A stretch of 64,000 bases of DNA from Halomonas alkalisoli (GTDB lineage Bacteria > Pseudomonadota > Gammaproteobacteria > Pseudomonadales > Halomonadaceae). The notes under the pieces are model-generated. The model made no database searches. It worked only from the letters and a program-made list of their open reading frames with translations, and was not told where the DNA came from. The stretch covers positions 1 to 64,000 of the forward strand of contig NZ_JAKCMI010000007.1 in the NCBI RefSeq assembly GCF_021412585.1, in the 5' to 3' direction. Shown here one piece after another: positions 1-7,900 of the stretch. Every line of letters starts with the position of its first letter. Within the stretch, counting starts at the first letter, position 1. The position numbers were made by a program, and so were the translations under genes.

Positions 1-94
1 CCATCGGCTGCACAGTGGCCTTGGTTACCGGACTCCGATAGAGTTCGAGGAGATTAACTGATGGTGGCGTGTCCACTTTGTCGGGGGAAGTCCA
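1..94 (+). mobile_element. 3' end of an IS3-family element (copy 1, cut by window edge)
   Basis: Bases 1-77 match the end of the IS3-family copy at about 2774-2850, including the last transposase codons (ending in EFEEIN) and the terminal stretch up to tgtccact. The extended inverted-repeat end gggggaagtcca closes the element at 94. It is therefore a second copy of the 391-2867 element in the same orientation. The rest of it lies before the window. Confidence 0.85.
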
Positions 95-132
95 CGTTGG
101 AGTGCCAACGCGGCTCATGCAAGCCGTTATAT
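94..132 (+). other. 3' half of an integron attC site
   Basis: Right after the IS end there is a small hairpin (cgttgg-agtg-ccaacg) and then atgcaagcc followed by gttatat at 126-132. This matches the R' box that ends attC sites and precedes a cassette start codon. It resembles the R' boxes at 2898 and 4248. The 5' half would lie before the IS copy, outside the window. The call rests on analogy with the complete site at 4182-4255. Confidence 0.55.
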
Positions 133-156
133 TTTTCAGAAAAAATAGGAAGGTTT

Positions 157-363
157 ATGAATTTCGACGCTTACAATAAAAGAATGCAAAGCATACACGA
201 GCAATTAGAAGACATAGCTGAAAGAACATTCAGGCAGGCTGTAGTCAACACAGCAGACTACTCCAATCCAGATTTTGTTGCGCTGATGAAAAGGCACAAG
301 GAGCTAAGCGATGAAAGTGCAAGATTGGTTCAATCGATGCTTGAGCATTTAGATCACGGCTAA
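157..363 (+). CDS. small hypothetical protein encoded by a gene cassette (68 aa)
   Basis: The start is the ATG at 157, preceded by aggaagg at good spacing. An upstream in-frame ATG at 61 lies inside the IS end and is not credible. The protein is hydrophilic and probably mostly helical, with a run of charged residues (HEQLEDIAERTFRQ) that could form a coiled coil. I see no signal peptide, membrane segment or catalytic motif. Base composition is clearly more AT-rich than the chromosome around it. An attC-like R' box (126-132) stands just upstream and an attC-like 5' half starts at the stop codon, so the gene looks like the payload of an integron cassette. Function is unknown. Confidence 0.6.
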   Translation: MNFDAYNKRMQSIHEQLEDIAERTFRQAVVNTADYSNPDFVALMKRHKELSDESARLVQSMLEHLDHG

Positions 364-364
364 A

Positions 365-390
365 ATATAACAAGTTGCGCAAGCGGGACA
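365..390 (+). other. 5' half of an attC site interrupted by an IS
   Basis: Directly behind the stop codon stands atataac followed by aagttgcgcaagcgggac, the typical R''/L'' opening of an attC site. The IS begins at 391. The matching 3' half appears beyond the IS at 2868-2905. Confidence 0.6.
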
Positions 391-447
391 TGGAGTTCCC
401 CCACTCCAGTGGACACGCATCGATAACTCCCCAACAGGAGAGAACCG

Positions 448-809
448 ATGCCCGAGATGATCACGGGGCAGAAAACGCAACGCTATAGCACCGAGTTCAA
501 AGTCAAAGCGGTGGAGTGGAGCCACCAGGCCCACCGGAGCGTCAAAGGCGTTGCCGAAGCATTGGATATTCACCCCTTCATGCTGTCACGCTGGCGAAAG
601 GAATACCGAGAGGGACAGTTCGCTATGAAACGGGTCAAGAAAGCCCTAAGCAGAAGACCCAGGAGCAGGATGAGGTCGCTCGCCTGAAGCGCCGCGTATC
701 GGAGCTTGAGGAGGAGAACGACATCCTAAAAAAGTTTCAACGTTTTCAGGCAGAGGAACGATGGAAGCGTTCCGGTTCGTCTGGAAACACCGAGGACAGC
801 ACGAGGTAA
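448..809 (+). pseudogene. IS3-family transposase OrfA (frameshifted)
   Basis: The first part (from ATG 448) has the IS3 OrfA helix-turn-helix (YSTEFKVKAVEWS, then ALDIHPFMLSRWRKEY). The reading frame shifts near 615-630. The second part carries the leucine-zipper-like segment VARLKRRVSELEEENDILKK. An AAAAAAG run at 728-734 is the usual site of programmed -1 frameshifting from OrfA to OrfB. Because of the extra frameshift the gene is probably inactive. Confidence 0.8.
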
Positions 810-1104
810 AGGCGCTGTGTCGCCACCTGAACATCTCTCGGTCTGGCTACTACGCCTGGGCAAATCGGAAGCCCAGCCAGAGAGCCCCTGAAAGTGCAGA
901 CCTGCTGTTGAAGGTCCGCAGAGTCTACAGTGCCAGCAAGGGCCGTTATGGCAGTCCCCGGGTCTATCAGGCCCTGCGCCGAGAAGGTCTTGTGGTGGGT
1001 GTGAACCGGGTGGCCAGACTGATGAGGGAATGGGGCATGAAGGCCCGAGTCACGCGCGTCTATCGCCGCTTGAGCATGTAATGACCCCCTAGTTTCTGCA
1101 CACC

Positions 1105-1916
1105 TTAGGCAGCTAATGCAGGGTGTGCTTGGGGTGCCACATAGCCCAGAGACTGATGTGGCCGTTCTTCGTTGTAGTACCGGATCCAGCGGCTAATGAT
1201 TGCTCTGGCTTGGCCCAGCGACTCGAACCGATGGAGCCAGAAGCACTCCTCTTTCAGTGAGCGGAAGAAGCGCTCAACGAGCCCGTTCTGTTCCGGCGTG
1301 TATGGCGTCGTGAACTCCTGAGTGAGTCCATAGGCCTTCACCGTCGCCGTATAGTGCCGGTTGCTGAAGACCAGCCCGTTATCGGATCTCAGCGCAAGAG
1401 GCTGATGAATCCGGCCCAAGGCGCCAAATCGATGCACCAGAGCTTCTTCCCGCGCGGCTTCAGCGGTCTTGCTGCTGCCATTGTCCGATAATCGCCAGCC
1501 GAGGATCTCACGCGTGCAGCAGTCGATGATCACCGCCAGGCTGGCCCGACGATCCTTACCGCACCAAACGTGCGTCAGGTCGGTGGCCCAACGCTCATCC
1601 GGTCGTGAGGCGATTGACGGTAAGCTCTTGGCGCGAGGCTGAAAGCCCTGAGGTCGTTTGCGCACCTGCCAGCCTGCCAGCCTTTCAGCTGCAGGATGCG
1701 CTGTATCGGTTTGCGATTCTCACCCAGCACACACGCCAGACAGCGATAGCCGTAGGTGGGGAAGCGCTCCAGGGCAATCTTTACCCTGCTGGCTAGATCG
1801 GCATTGATCACACGCCGCCGTGGCTTAGGCGGGTAATACAGTGTCCGCCGGGGGAGTCCCAGCCACCGACACAGCTTGACGAGTGATACCACATGGCCCT
1901 CTTGGGCCATTTCCAC
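1105..1916 (-). pseudogene. IS3-family transposase OrfB (nested element, frameshifted)
   Basis: The N-terminal part (VVSLVKLCRWLGLPRRTLYY) and the catalytic part lie in different frames and join near 1665, so one frameshift has occurred. The integrase core keeps all three acidic residues: Asp in WATDLTHVW, Asp in LRSDNGLVF and Glu in NGLVERFFRSLKEE. The ending YYNEERPHQSLGY is typical of IS3 OrfB. Confidence 0.85.
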
Positions 1917-1927
1917 CTGCAGCGACT

Positions 1928-2239
1928 TTACGAGTTCTCGTCCTCGTCGAGCAGGCGGCGAAACTTTTTTAATGCGTAGATCTCCAGATGGGCTTCTCCC
2001 AGCGCCTCCTTGGTTTCCCGCAGCTCGGACTCATATTGCTCGCGGATGTCCTTGGGGCGGGCTCGGAACCCGTTCTCCATGTTGCGCTGGGCTTCTTCGA
2101 TCCAGCCCTCGACCTCCGAGACGGTGAGGTCATGCTCACGAGCCACCTCGGCGACCGTGGTCTTGCCCTTGAAGATGTCCATGACCACAGCGGCTTTGCG
2201 CTTGGCGGTCCAACGTTTGACGGTGGGTTCGTTGCTCAT
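1928..2239 (-). CDS. IS3-family transposase OrfA (nested element)
   Basis: The 103-aa protein has the OrfA layout: a basic N-terminus, a helix-turn-helix (TVAEVAREHDLTVSEVEGWI) and a C-terminal helical segment ending at IYALKKFRRLLDEDENS. An AAAAAAG run on the minus strand at 1964-1970, near the 3' end, is the expected -1 frameshift site producing the OrfAB fusion. It appears intact, unlike the OrfB that follows. Confidence 0.85.
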   Translation of the reverse strand: MSNEPTVKRWTAKRKAAVVMDIFKGKTTVAEVAREHDLTVSEVEGWIEEAQRNMENGFRARPKDIREQYESELRETKEALGEAHLEIYALKKFRRLLDEDENS

Positions 2240-2867
2240 CTCGTCCTCCTGATGGCTGCACTAGCCTGTGCAGCTTTGGAGGGGGTCACTTCAAGCAAGC
2301 GTCGGGACGACCTGAAAGCCCTGCCAAATTACCGGCTAGAGGCCAAGAATCCGGTTGCGGTAAACCAGCAATAGAGTAGCGACGTCACCTACATCAAGCT
2401 GGGTAAAAAATACGTGTTTCTGGCGGCGGTTCTGGACCTATTCTCACGTCGAATCATCAGCTGGCCATTGGGCGAGAGTCTGAACGCAGACTTTGCCCGA
2501 GCCACCCTGCGTGAGGCCTTCATAAGTCGGAATCCAGCACCTGACCTGCTGTACGGATCGCGACATCGAGTACCGGGCTCACAGGATCCAAGCGCTGCTG
2601 AATTATCACCGGGTACGGCACAGCATGAACCGCCCGGGACAATGCACTGATAATGCCGAAGTGGAGTCGTTCTTCAAAACGCTGAAGGGAGAATTTCTGC
2701 ACGCCACCAGCTTCATTACGTTGCGTCAGTTACGAAAACATATCAGGGGCTATATTGATGGCTACTATAACAGCCATCGGCTGCACAGTGGCCTTGGTTA
2801 CCGGACTCCGATAGAGTTCGAGGAGATTAACTGATGGTGGCGTGTCCACTGTTCTGGGGGAAGTCCA

Positions 2868-2905
2868 CGCTCATGACGTCGCGCCCCTGCTGCAAACGTT
2901 ATGTG
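2868..2905 (+). other. 3' half of the IS-interrupted attC site
   Basis: Past the IS end the sequence runs cgcgcccctgctgcaaac and then gttatgtg at 2898-2905. Its reverse complement (cacataac-gtttgc-agc-aggggc) resembles the 5' half left of the IS (atataac-aagttgc-gc-aagcggg). The two halves therefore look like one attC split by the IS. The next cassette ORF starts 31 bp further on. Confidence 0.6.
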
Positions 2906-2936
2906 CTTCCGAGATTAGCAATAAGGCGGAATTAGG

Positions 2937-4160
2937 ATGCCAGTGTTGGCTGTCGATATTAACGAGGACTGTTTTGTTCACCAGGTCAAGGATGGACTTG
3001 GTATAGGGGCTTCAAGCTTGCATGAGCTTCTAACTGAAGCCTTGAAATCAGAGATCGGAAAATCAGTCGCCAGATCGTTTTACGATGGTCAATTGATGAA
3101 TGTAAAAGTAACCGAGAACGGTTCGCCGTCGACGCACTCATTAAAGGAGGCGATAGACTCAGGTGGGTATCCGTTATGGTATGTAAAAGTTCAGATTGAT
3201 CTTGTCCCTGGCGTCAAGATTAGCGAATCTGACTTAAATGTATGTGGCTGTATTAGGCTTGATTCTGTGAGATACGGGGATGGCTCAAAGGCAATAAAAT
3301 TTAAACATAAGGAAATGAAAACCAGAGAAAGGTATCTGGCTGAATTAATTCACCCCATCATCTTAGGCGGCACGCTGGAAAAGATTCGAAAAGAACTCGG
3401 AGAAAAATGTAACTGCGATGATTCGCTATTACGTCCGGTAAAACATGGAGTGTGGGAATGGCTCCAGCAATTTGGCTGCATAAACTGCGGTAATCGTTAT
3501 ATTTGCGATTGTTTCAGACCCGCGGTAAAGAAACACCTAGAAGTTGCAAAACAGCAGCAGGCCAGTTACTCCAGCTCTGGATGGCCACATAGATTTCTCC
3601 GTTCATTTGACGAGTCTGAATATAGAGCCGGCATCTGTCATCTGTGTACAGGCAAGCCTTCTAACTTGTTCTTCTGTCATCCTATGTATGGAAGCCCTGT
3701 GCGAGTCAAATATGGCGCCTATATGAGAAAGTTTGAAATACAGGACGAGCTTTCCGAGCGAGATGCTGAAAATAAGGTCCGAGAAATGCTGGGCATCCCT
3801 AAAGTCGGCGAGGGATGGGTTAGTGAGACGCAGTTGTTTAGGCTCGTAGAGTCGTTGTTTTCCGAGCACGAGGTGATCCGGGAAGCAAGCCCAGCTTGGC
3901 TCGGAAAACAAAGATTAGATATTTTTATCCCAGATCTCGCATTGGCAATAGAGTACCAAGGTGAGCAGCACTATCGTCCTGTGGCGTTATTCGGCGGGGA
4001 AGAAGGGCTAAAGAAAACGAAAGAACGGGATAAGCTAAAACTGAAGCTATGCCGTGATAATGGGATTAAGGTCGTGTATTTTTCTTACAAGGAAGATCTT
4101 TCACAATCCAAAGTAGAGAAGAAACTGATTCGTGAACTCAGCTCTGCAGAGAGACGCTGA
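2937..4160 (+). CDS. cassette-encoded protein with C-terminal PD-(D/E)XK-like nuclease domain and Cys clusters
   Basis: The ATG at 2937 is preceded by aaggcgga. The 407-aa protein has an unassigned N-terminal third. A Cys-rich middle follows (CNCDD near residue 159, CINCGNRYICDC near 180-191, CHLC near 231) that looks metal-binding. The C-terminal domain has the order expected of a small restriction-type nuclease: KQRLDIFIPDLALAIEYQG (Asp, then Glu-x-Gln), followed by a Lys-rich helix (KERDKLKLKLC) and a hydrophobic strand (IKVVYFSY). No signal peptide or membrane segment is visible. It is AT-rich against the chromosome and bounded by attC-like sites, so it was very likely acquired as an integron cassette. 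A DNA-cleaving or defence role is inferred from the fold-like motif only. Confidence 0.6.
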   Translation: MPVLAVDINEDCFVHQVKDGLGIGASSLHELLTEALKSEIGKSVARSFYDGQLMNVKVTENGSPSTHSLKEAIDSGGYPLWYVKVQIDLVPGVKISESDLNVCGCIRLDSVRYGDGSKAIKFKHKEMKTRERYLAELIHPIILGGTLEKIRKELGEKCNCDDSLLRPVKHGVWEWLQQFGCINCGNRYICDCFRPAVKKHLEVAKQQQASYSSSGWPHRFLRSFDESEYRAGICHLCTGKPSNLFFCHPMYGSPVRVKYGAYMRKFEIQDELSERDAENKVREMLGIPKVGEGWVSETQLFRLVESLFSEHEVIREASPAWLGKQRLDIFIPDLALAIEYQGEQHYRPVALFGGEEGLKKTKERDKLKLKLCRDNGIKVVYFSYKEDLSQSKVEKKLIRELSSAERR

Positions 4161-4181
4161 GGATTTGCTGTACAGTTAATT

Positions 4182-4255
4182 CACATAACCATGCGCTGTT
4201 GTCGGACAAATATTTCGCTGCGCTACATATTTGCCGCAGAGCGCGACGTTATATG
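4182..4255 (+). other. complete integron attC recombination site
   Basis: R'' is cacataac at 4182-4189 and R' is gttatatg at 4248-4255. They are complementary at 7 of 8 positions, including the invariant AAC/GTT. Inside them gcgct-gttg faces cagagcgc, and ggacaaatat faces atatttgcc with one extra, unpaired A. The strand therefore folds into a long imperfect hairpin with a bulged base and a terminal loop, as attC sites do. It lies between two AT-rich ORFs in the same orientation, exactly where a cassette junction is expected. Confidence 0.75.
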
Positions 4256-4268
4256 CCAGGGAGTAGTG

Positions 4269-4877
4269 GTGAATAAAGAACTCTTGAATGTTGCGGTAGA
4301 AGAAGATATCGACGACGAAGCTGCCGCCCAATTGAAAGCCGCTATTGCTTCTTTTGGTCAAGATGCAGAATTCCATGAGATTCCAAGGAGAGGGCCGCAG
4401 GCGTCATTGCTTTTGCTAGGCTTCACCTCTATAGCGTTGGTATTTGGAGGAGCTTTCGTCAAGAAGCTCGGGGACAAGGCGGCGGAAGACTGCTATCCGC
4501 ATATTAAAAATGCACTTTTGGATGTGTGTAAAAAATACTTTGGAAAAGATGCAAAGTATCGGTCGCTAATAGTTACATCATCTGAGAAAAAATCGCCAGG
4601 TACGAAATATTCTTTGATATTGGCTATTTATTGTGTTGGTGTGCATAATGAACGTGTTAAGTTTCTGTATGTAACGGATTGGAGTCATGAGGAGTTCGAA
4701 GAGGCAACATGTGCGTATATAAAATCCATGGCTGAATTTGTAAATGGAAATGGCGGAGCTGTGTCTAAATTAATATCTGATAACCCAAGTCGTATGCAAC
4801 CATATTTAATTGCCTGGGATTCAAGTGAAAAGAAGCTTGTTCGTGTAAATGCTCTGCCAGTGGGTGTCGACATATAA
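4269..4877 (+). CDS. cassette-encoded hypothetical protein with one membrane segment (202 aa)
   Basis: I take GTG 4269 as the start: gggag ends 5 bases before it. An upstream in-frame ATG at 4191 lies inside the attC site. The protein starts with an acidic region (EEDIDDEAAAQLKAAIASF). A single hydrophobic stretch follows (SLLLLGFTSIALVFGGAFV, about residues 46-64), then a soluble domain of about 135 residues with no motif that I recognise. The stop codon lies within the next R''-like box (catataac), a common arrangement for cassette genes. AT-rich. Function is unknown; a membrane-anchored sensor or effector would fit but is not supported. Confidence 0.55.
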   Translation: MNKELLNVAVEEDIDDEAAAQLKAAIASFGQDAEFHEIPRRGPQASLLLLGFTSIALVFGGAFVKKLGDKAAEDCYPHIKNALLDVCKKYFGKDAKYRSLIVTSSEKKSPGTKYSLILAIYCVGVHNERVKFLYVTDWSHEEFEEATCAYIKSMAEFVNGNGGAVSKLISDNPSRMQPYLIAWDSSEKKLVRVNALPVGVDI

Positions 4878-4884
4878 CCAGCTG
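4871..4884 (+). other. truncated attC (5' end only)
   Basis: catataac at 4871-4878 resembles the R'' box of the complete attC at 4182 and overlaps the stop codon of the cassette gene. No complementary R' follows. The sequence passes straight into the ctgtacagtgatgg repeat and then high-GC chromosomal DNA, so the array seems to be cut here. Confidence 0.4.
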
Positions 4885-4909
4885 TACAGTGATGGTATTC
4901 GCCTGACAT
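4883..4909 (+). repeat. 28-bp repeat, copy 1 (second copy at 27094)
   Basis: ctgtacagtgatggtattcgcctgaca here recurs at 27094 as ctgtacagtgatggtactcacctgaca, in the same orientation with two mismatches. The first ten bases are also present in front of the attC at 4169. It marks the switch from AT-rich cassettes to GC-rich DNA. Confidence 0.7.
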
Positions 4910-4939
4910 ATGGCCCACCCCCCGCAAAGGAATCCACCA

Positions 4940-7900
4940 GTGATCATCCCCCAAGACGGGCGCTTGCGGCTGGATCGTGAGCGCTTGAAGCAGCACCGCA
5001 AGCGGCTGGGCCTGAGTCAGGAGGCGCTGGCCGAGTACTGTTTTGATCGGCGTTTGTGCGTCTCCATCGCTTCCATCAAGCGGGCCGAGAGTGGCAAGGC
5101 GGTGCTGTATCGTACCGCTCGCCATCTGGCCGAGATCTACGAGGTGGAGGTCGAGGCACTGTCGGTAGAGGCCGAGGAGGCTTCCGTTGTCGCTTCCGAT
5201 ATCGAGGAGATGGAGAGCGCCCGTGTGCTGATCCAGCTGCATGCCGTGGCGGCCGAGCAGTCGGCGTTGGCGAGCTGGGTGCAGCATTTCGGCGGTAGCC
5301 TGGCGGAAGGGGGCACGGCGCTGTTCGGCCTGCCTCGAGCCTATCGCAGCGATGCGCAGCGTGGCCTGCTGTGCGCCGCCACCCTGGTGGAACAGGGAGT
5401 GGCCAGTAGCGTTTACCTTCAGGCCGGCCATTGGCCGACGACTGAGCCCCCGGCGATAGCGAAGGATCCGAGCGGCGTCTGGGTCGAGCGTGGCGTGGCG
5501 GTGCAGTTGGCGGAGCGTTTCGTCTTCGACGATGAAGGCGGGGAGTGGCTGCGCTATCGCCGTCCGCGGGACGAGGCGCATGAGGCCCGCTTCGATCTGG
5601 TAGGGCGCCGGGTGGAGCTGGGGCAGTTGCAAGCCATCCTGGAGAGTACCCGGGCTTACCAGGCCGGCCATCTGGTCTACATCCGCGGCGTGGCGGGCAT
5701 CGGCAAGACCCGCCTGAGCGCCGAGTTTGCCGAGATGGCCGCGGCCCATGCTGATCATCACCAGGCCGAGGTGTTGGACTTCGGTACCCGTGCCGATGAA
5801 GGCCCGCTGATGCAGCTCACGCGCTCGCTGCTGCAAACGACCGGTGAGGCGCAGGGTGAGATGCAGGGGGAGGTGAAGGGTGAGGCATTAGACGAGGCGC
5901 AACTGCTCGCCCGTCTCTCGGCGCTACGCCTGCCCGTGGATCACGCCATGCTGCTGCGTCCGCTGCTGGGGCTGGCCCAGCCGGAGGAGGCGCAGTCGCT
6001 CTATGCGGCCATGACCCCCGCGACCCGCAGTCAGCGCTTGGTACAGGCACTGCGCGACGTGCTCCTGGCGCGCTCCATTCATCGCCCCCAACTGCTGGTG
6101 GTGGAGGACCTGCACTGGGCCGACGAGGCGCTGCTGGCGACCCTCACCGGTCTTCTGCAGGAGACCCAGGATGCGCCGGTGATCTGGCTGTTTACCTCGC
6201 GCCTGGAGCAGGACCCGCTGGAGACCCGCCTGCGGCCACAGCTGCCCGAGCTGCCGCTCACGCTGATCGAGCTGCCGCCGTTGCGCGCCCAGGAGGCCGA
6301 GGCCCTGGTGGCCAGCTTCGGCACGGTGCCCGCCGAGCACGCCGCCCGCTGCGTGACCCAGGCCCAGGGCAACCCGCTGTTCCTGACCCAGTTGCTGCTG
6401 TTTCACCCCCACCGCAGCTTGCCGGCCAGCCTCGCCAATCTGGTACAGACCAAGCTGGACCAGCTCACCGACCTGGATCGTCGGGCCATGTGCATCGCCG
6501 CCGTGATGGGGCAGCGCTTCTCCCTGGCCTCGCTGCAGGAGGTGCTGGGGCAGGCCGATTACCTGCCCGAACTGCCCCAGCGCTACAGCCTGGTGCGTCC
6601 GCTGGGAGAGGGCAGCTACCGCTTCGTGCACGACCTGATCCTGCAAGGGATCTACGAAGGCATTCCCAAGATACAGCGCGACCGGCTGCACCTGCGCCTG
6701 GCCGAACTCTACGGCGAAGCGGAACCGGGGCTACGTGCGCGCCACCTTCATCGGGCGCGCTCCCTGGAGGCGCCGAGTGCGTTCCTGCAGGCGGTGGCGG
6801 CGGAAATGGTCCGCTACCGGCACGAGGAGGCCCTGTCGCTGCTGAAGCAGTGCCGCTCCATCGATTATGCGCCGAAGGATGAGTACCGGCTGATGCTGCT
6901 GCAGGGCCAGGTGGCGATGGCGACCGGGCAGATTCAGGCGGCGCGGGAGCACTTCGAGGCGGCCCGTGCCTTCGCCCGGGAGGAGTGTCAGCGCATTACC
7001 GCCGACCTCTGGCTGGCCCGAGTGCTGAACATGCTCGATGCGCTGGAGGCGGAGGAGGCGATACTCGATGGTCTGCTGCCCCTGGCCGAGGCGCTGGAGG
7101 ACCCCTTGCCCCTGGCCGAGGCGCTCTATCTCAAGGGCAACCTCTATTTCCCCCGGGGCGATTTTGCCACCAGCCGGGCCTATCACACCCGCGCCCTGGA
7201 GCAGGCACGCCGTGGCGGCGACGTGCGCACCGAGATCCAGGCTCTGAGCGGGCTTGGCGATGCGCACTATGCCGAGGGGCAGATGCGCAGCACCCTCGAG
7301 CTGTTCGATCACTGCGTTACGCTCTGCCGAGCCCATGGCCACGCCGACCTGGAGGCCTCCAACCTGTTCATGCTGGGTACGGCGCGCATCTATGCCAACG
7401 ATACCGAGACGGCGCTCGCCGACTGTTTCGATGCCGCCGAGTTGGGCAAGCGGGTCGGCAATCGACGTGCCGAGGTGGTGGCACGGCTCACGGCGGGGTG
7501 GATTCTGATCTCCCAGGGCAATCCCCATGCGGCCGACGAGCAGGTCGAGCAGGCGCTGACGGTGGCTCGCGGCCTGGGCTCGGGTCGCTTCGAGGCCTTC
7601 CTGCTCGAGAGTCGCGCCCGGGTCGAGCTGATCACCGGGCGGCTGGCCGAGGCGCGAGCCAGCATCGAGCGCGCCTGGCAGTTGGTCGAACAGAATGGGC
7701 TGAAGGCTTTTATCGGCCCTTGGGTGCTGGGCACCCGGGCGCTGCTGGAAGAGGAGCCCGAAGTACGCTTGGCGACCCTGCAACAGGGCGAAGCGCTGCT
7801 GGATGCCGGCTGCGTGGGGCATAACGGCTATCGCTTCCTGATCGCGGCGGCGGAGGTCAGCCTGCTGGACCAGCGCCCAGATGCGGCCCGCCACTATGCC

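Larger units (their letters stand above)
1082..2288 (-). mobile_element. second IS3-family element nested in the first
   Basis: The 1207-bp element has inverted ends: tgaccccctagtttctgcaca at the left and, inverted, tgaccccctccaaagctgcaca at the right. It carries orfA and orfB on the minus strand, opposite to its host IS. The first 9 bp of the ends and the ctgcaca block are identical. The flanking bases (taa and ctt) do not form an obvious 3-bp duplication. Confidence 0.85.
761..2834 (+). pseudogene. IS3-family transposase OrfB (interrupted by nested IS)
   Basis: The 5' part (761-1080) encodes the N-terminal HTH region (LCRHLNISRSGYYAW, GRYGSPRVYQAL). It stops at the insertion of the second IS at 1082. 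The 3' part resumes at about 2289 (RRDDLKALPNYRLEAKN, SSDVTYIKLGKKYVFLAAV), with the first catalytic Asp in DVTYIK. A TAG replaces the expected Trp before SSDVTY, and a frameshift near 2570 separates the middle from the C-terminal part, which keeps the catalytic Glu in NAEVESFFKTLKGEF. Not functional as it stands. Confidence 0.85.
391..2867 (+). mobile_element. IS3-family element (copy 2), decayed and split by another IS
   Basis: The ends are imperfect inverted repeats: tggagttccccc at 391 and, inverted, tggacttccccc at 2867, followed inwards by agtggacacgc on both sides. Without the nested element the length is about 1270 bp, normal for IS3. Both transposase frames are present but broken (two frameshifts and a Trp-to-stop change). 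No convincing target duplication flanks it, so it may have been rearranged after insertion. It sits inside an attC site. Confidence 0.85.

Noticed and set aside
61-156. ATG 61 as start of the first cassette ORF
   Set aside because: It lies in the terminal repeat of the IS, and the same bases appear at the end of the second IS copy without a following gene; ATG 157 has its own ribosome-binding site.
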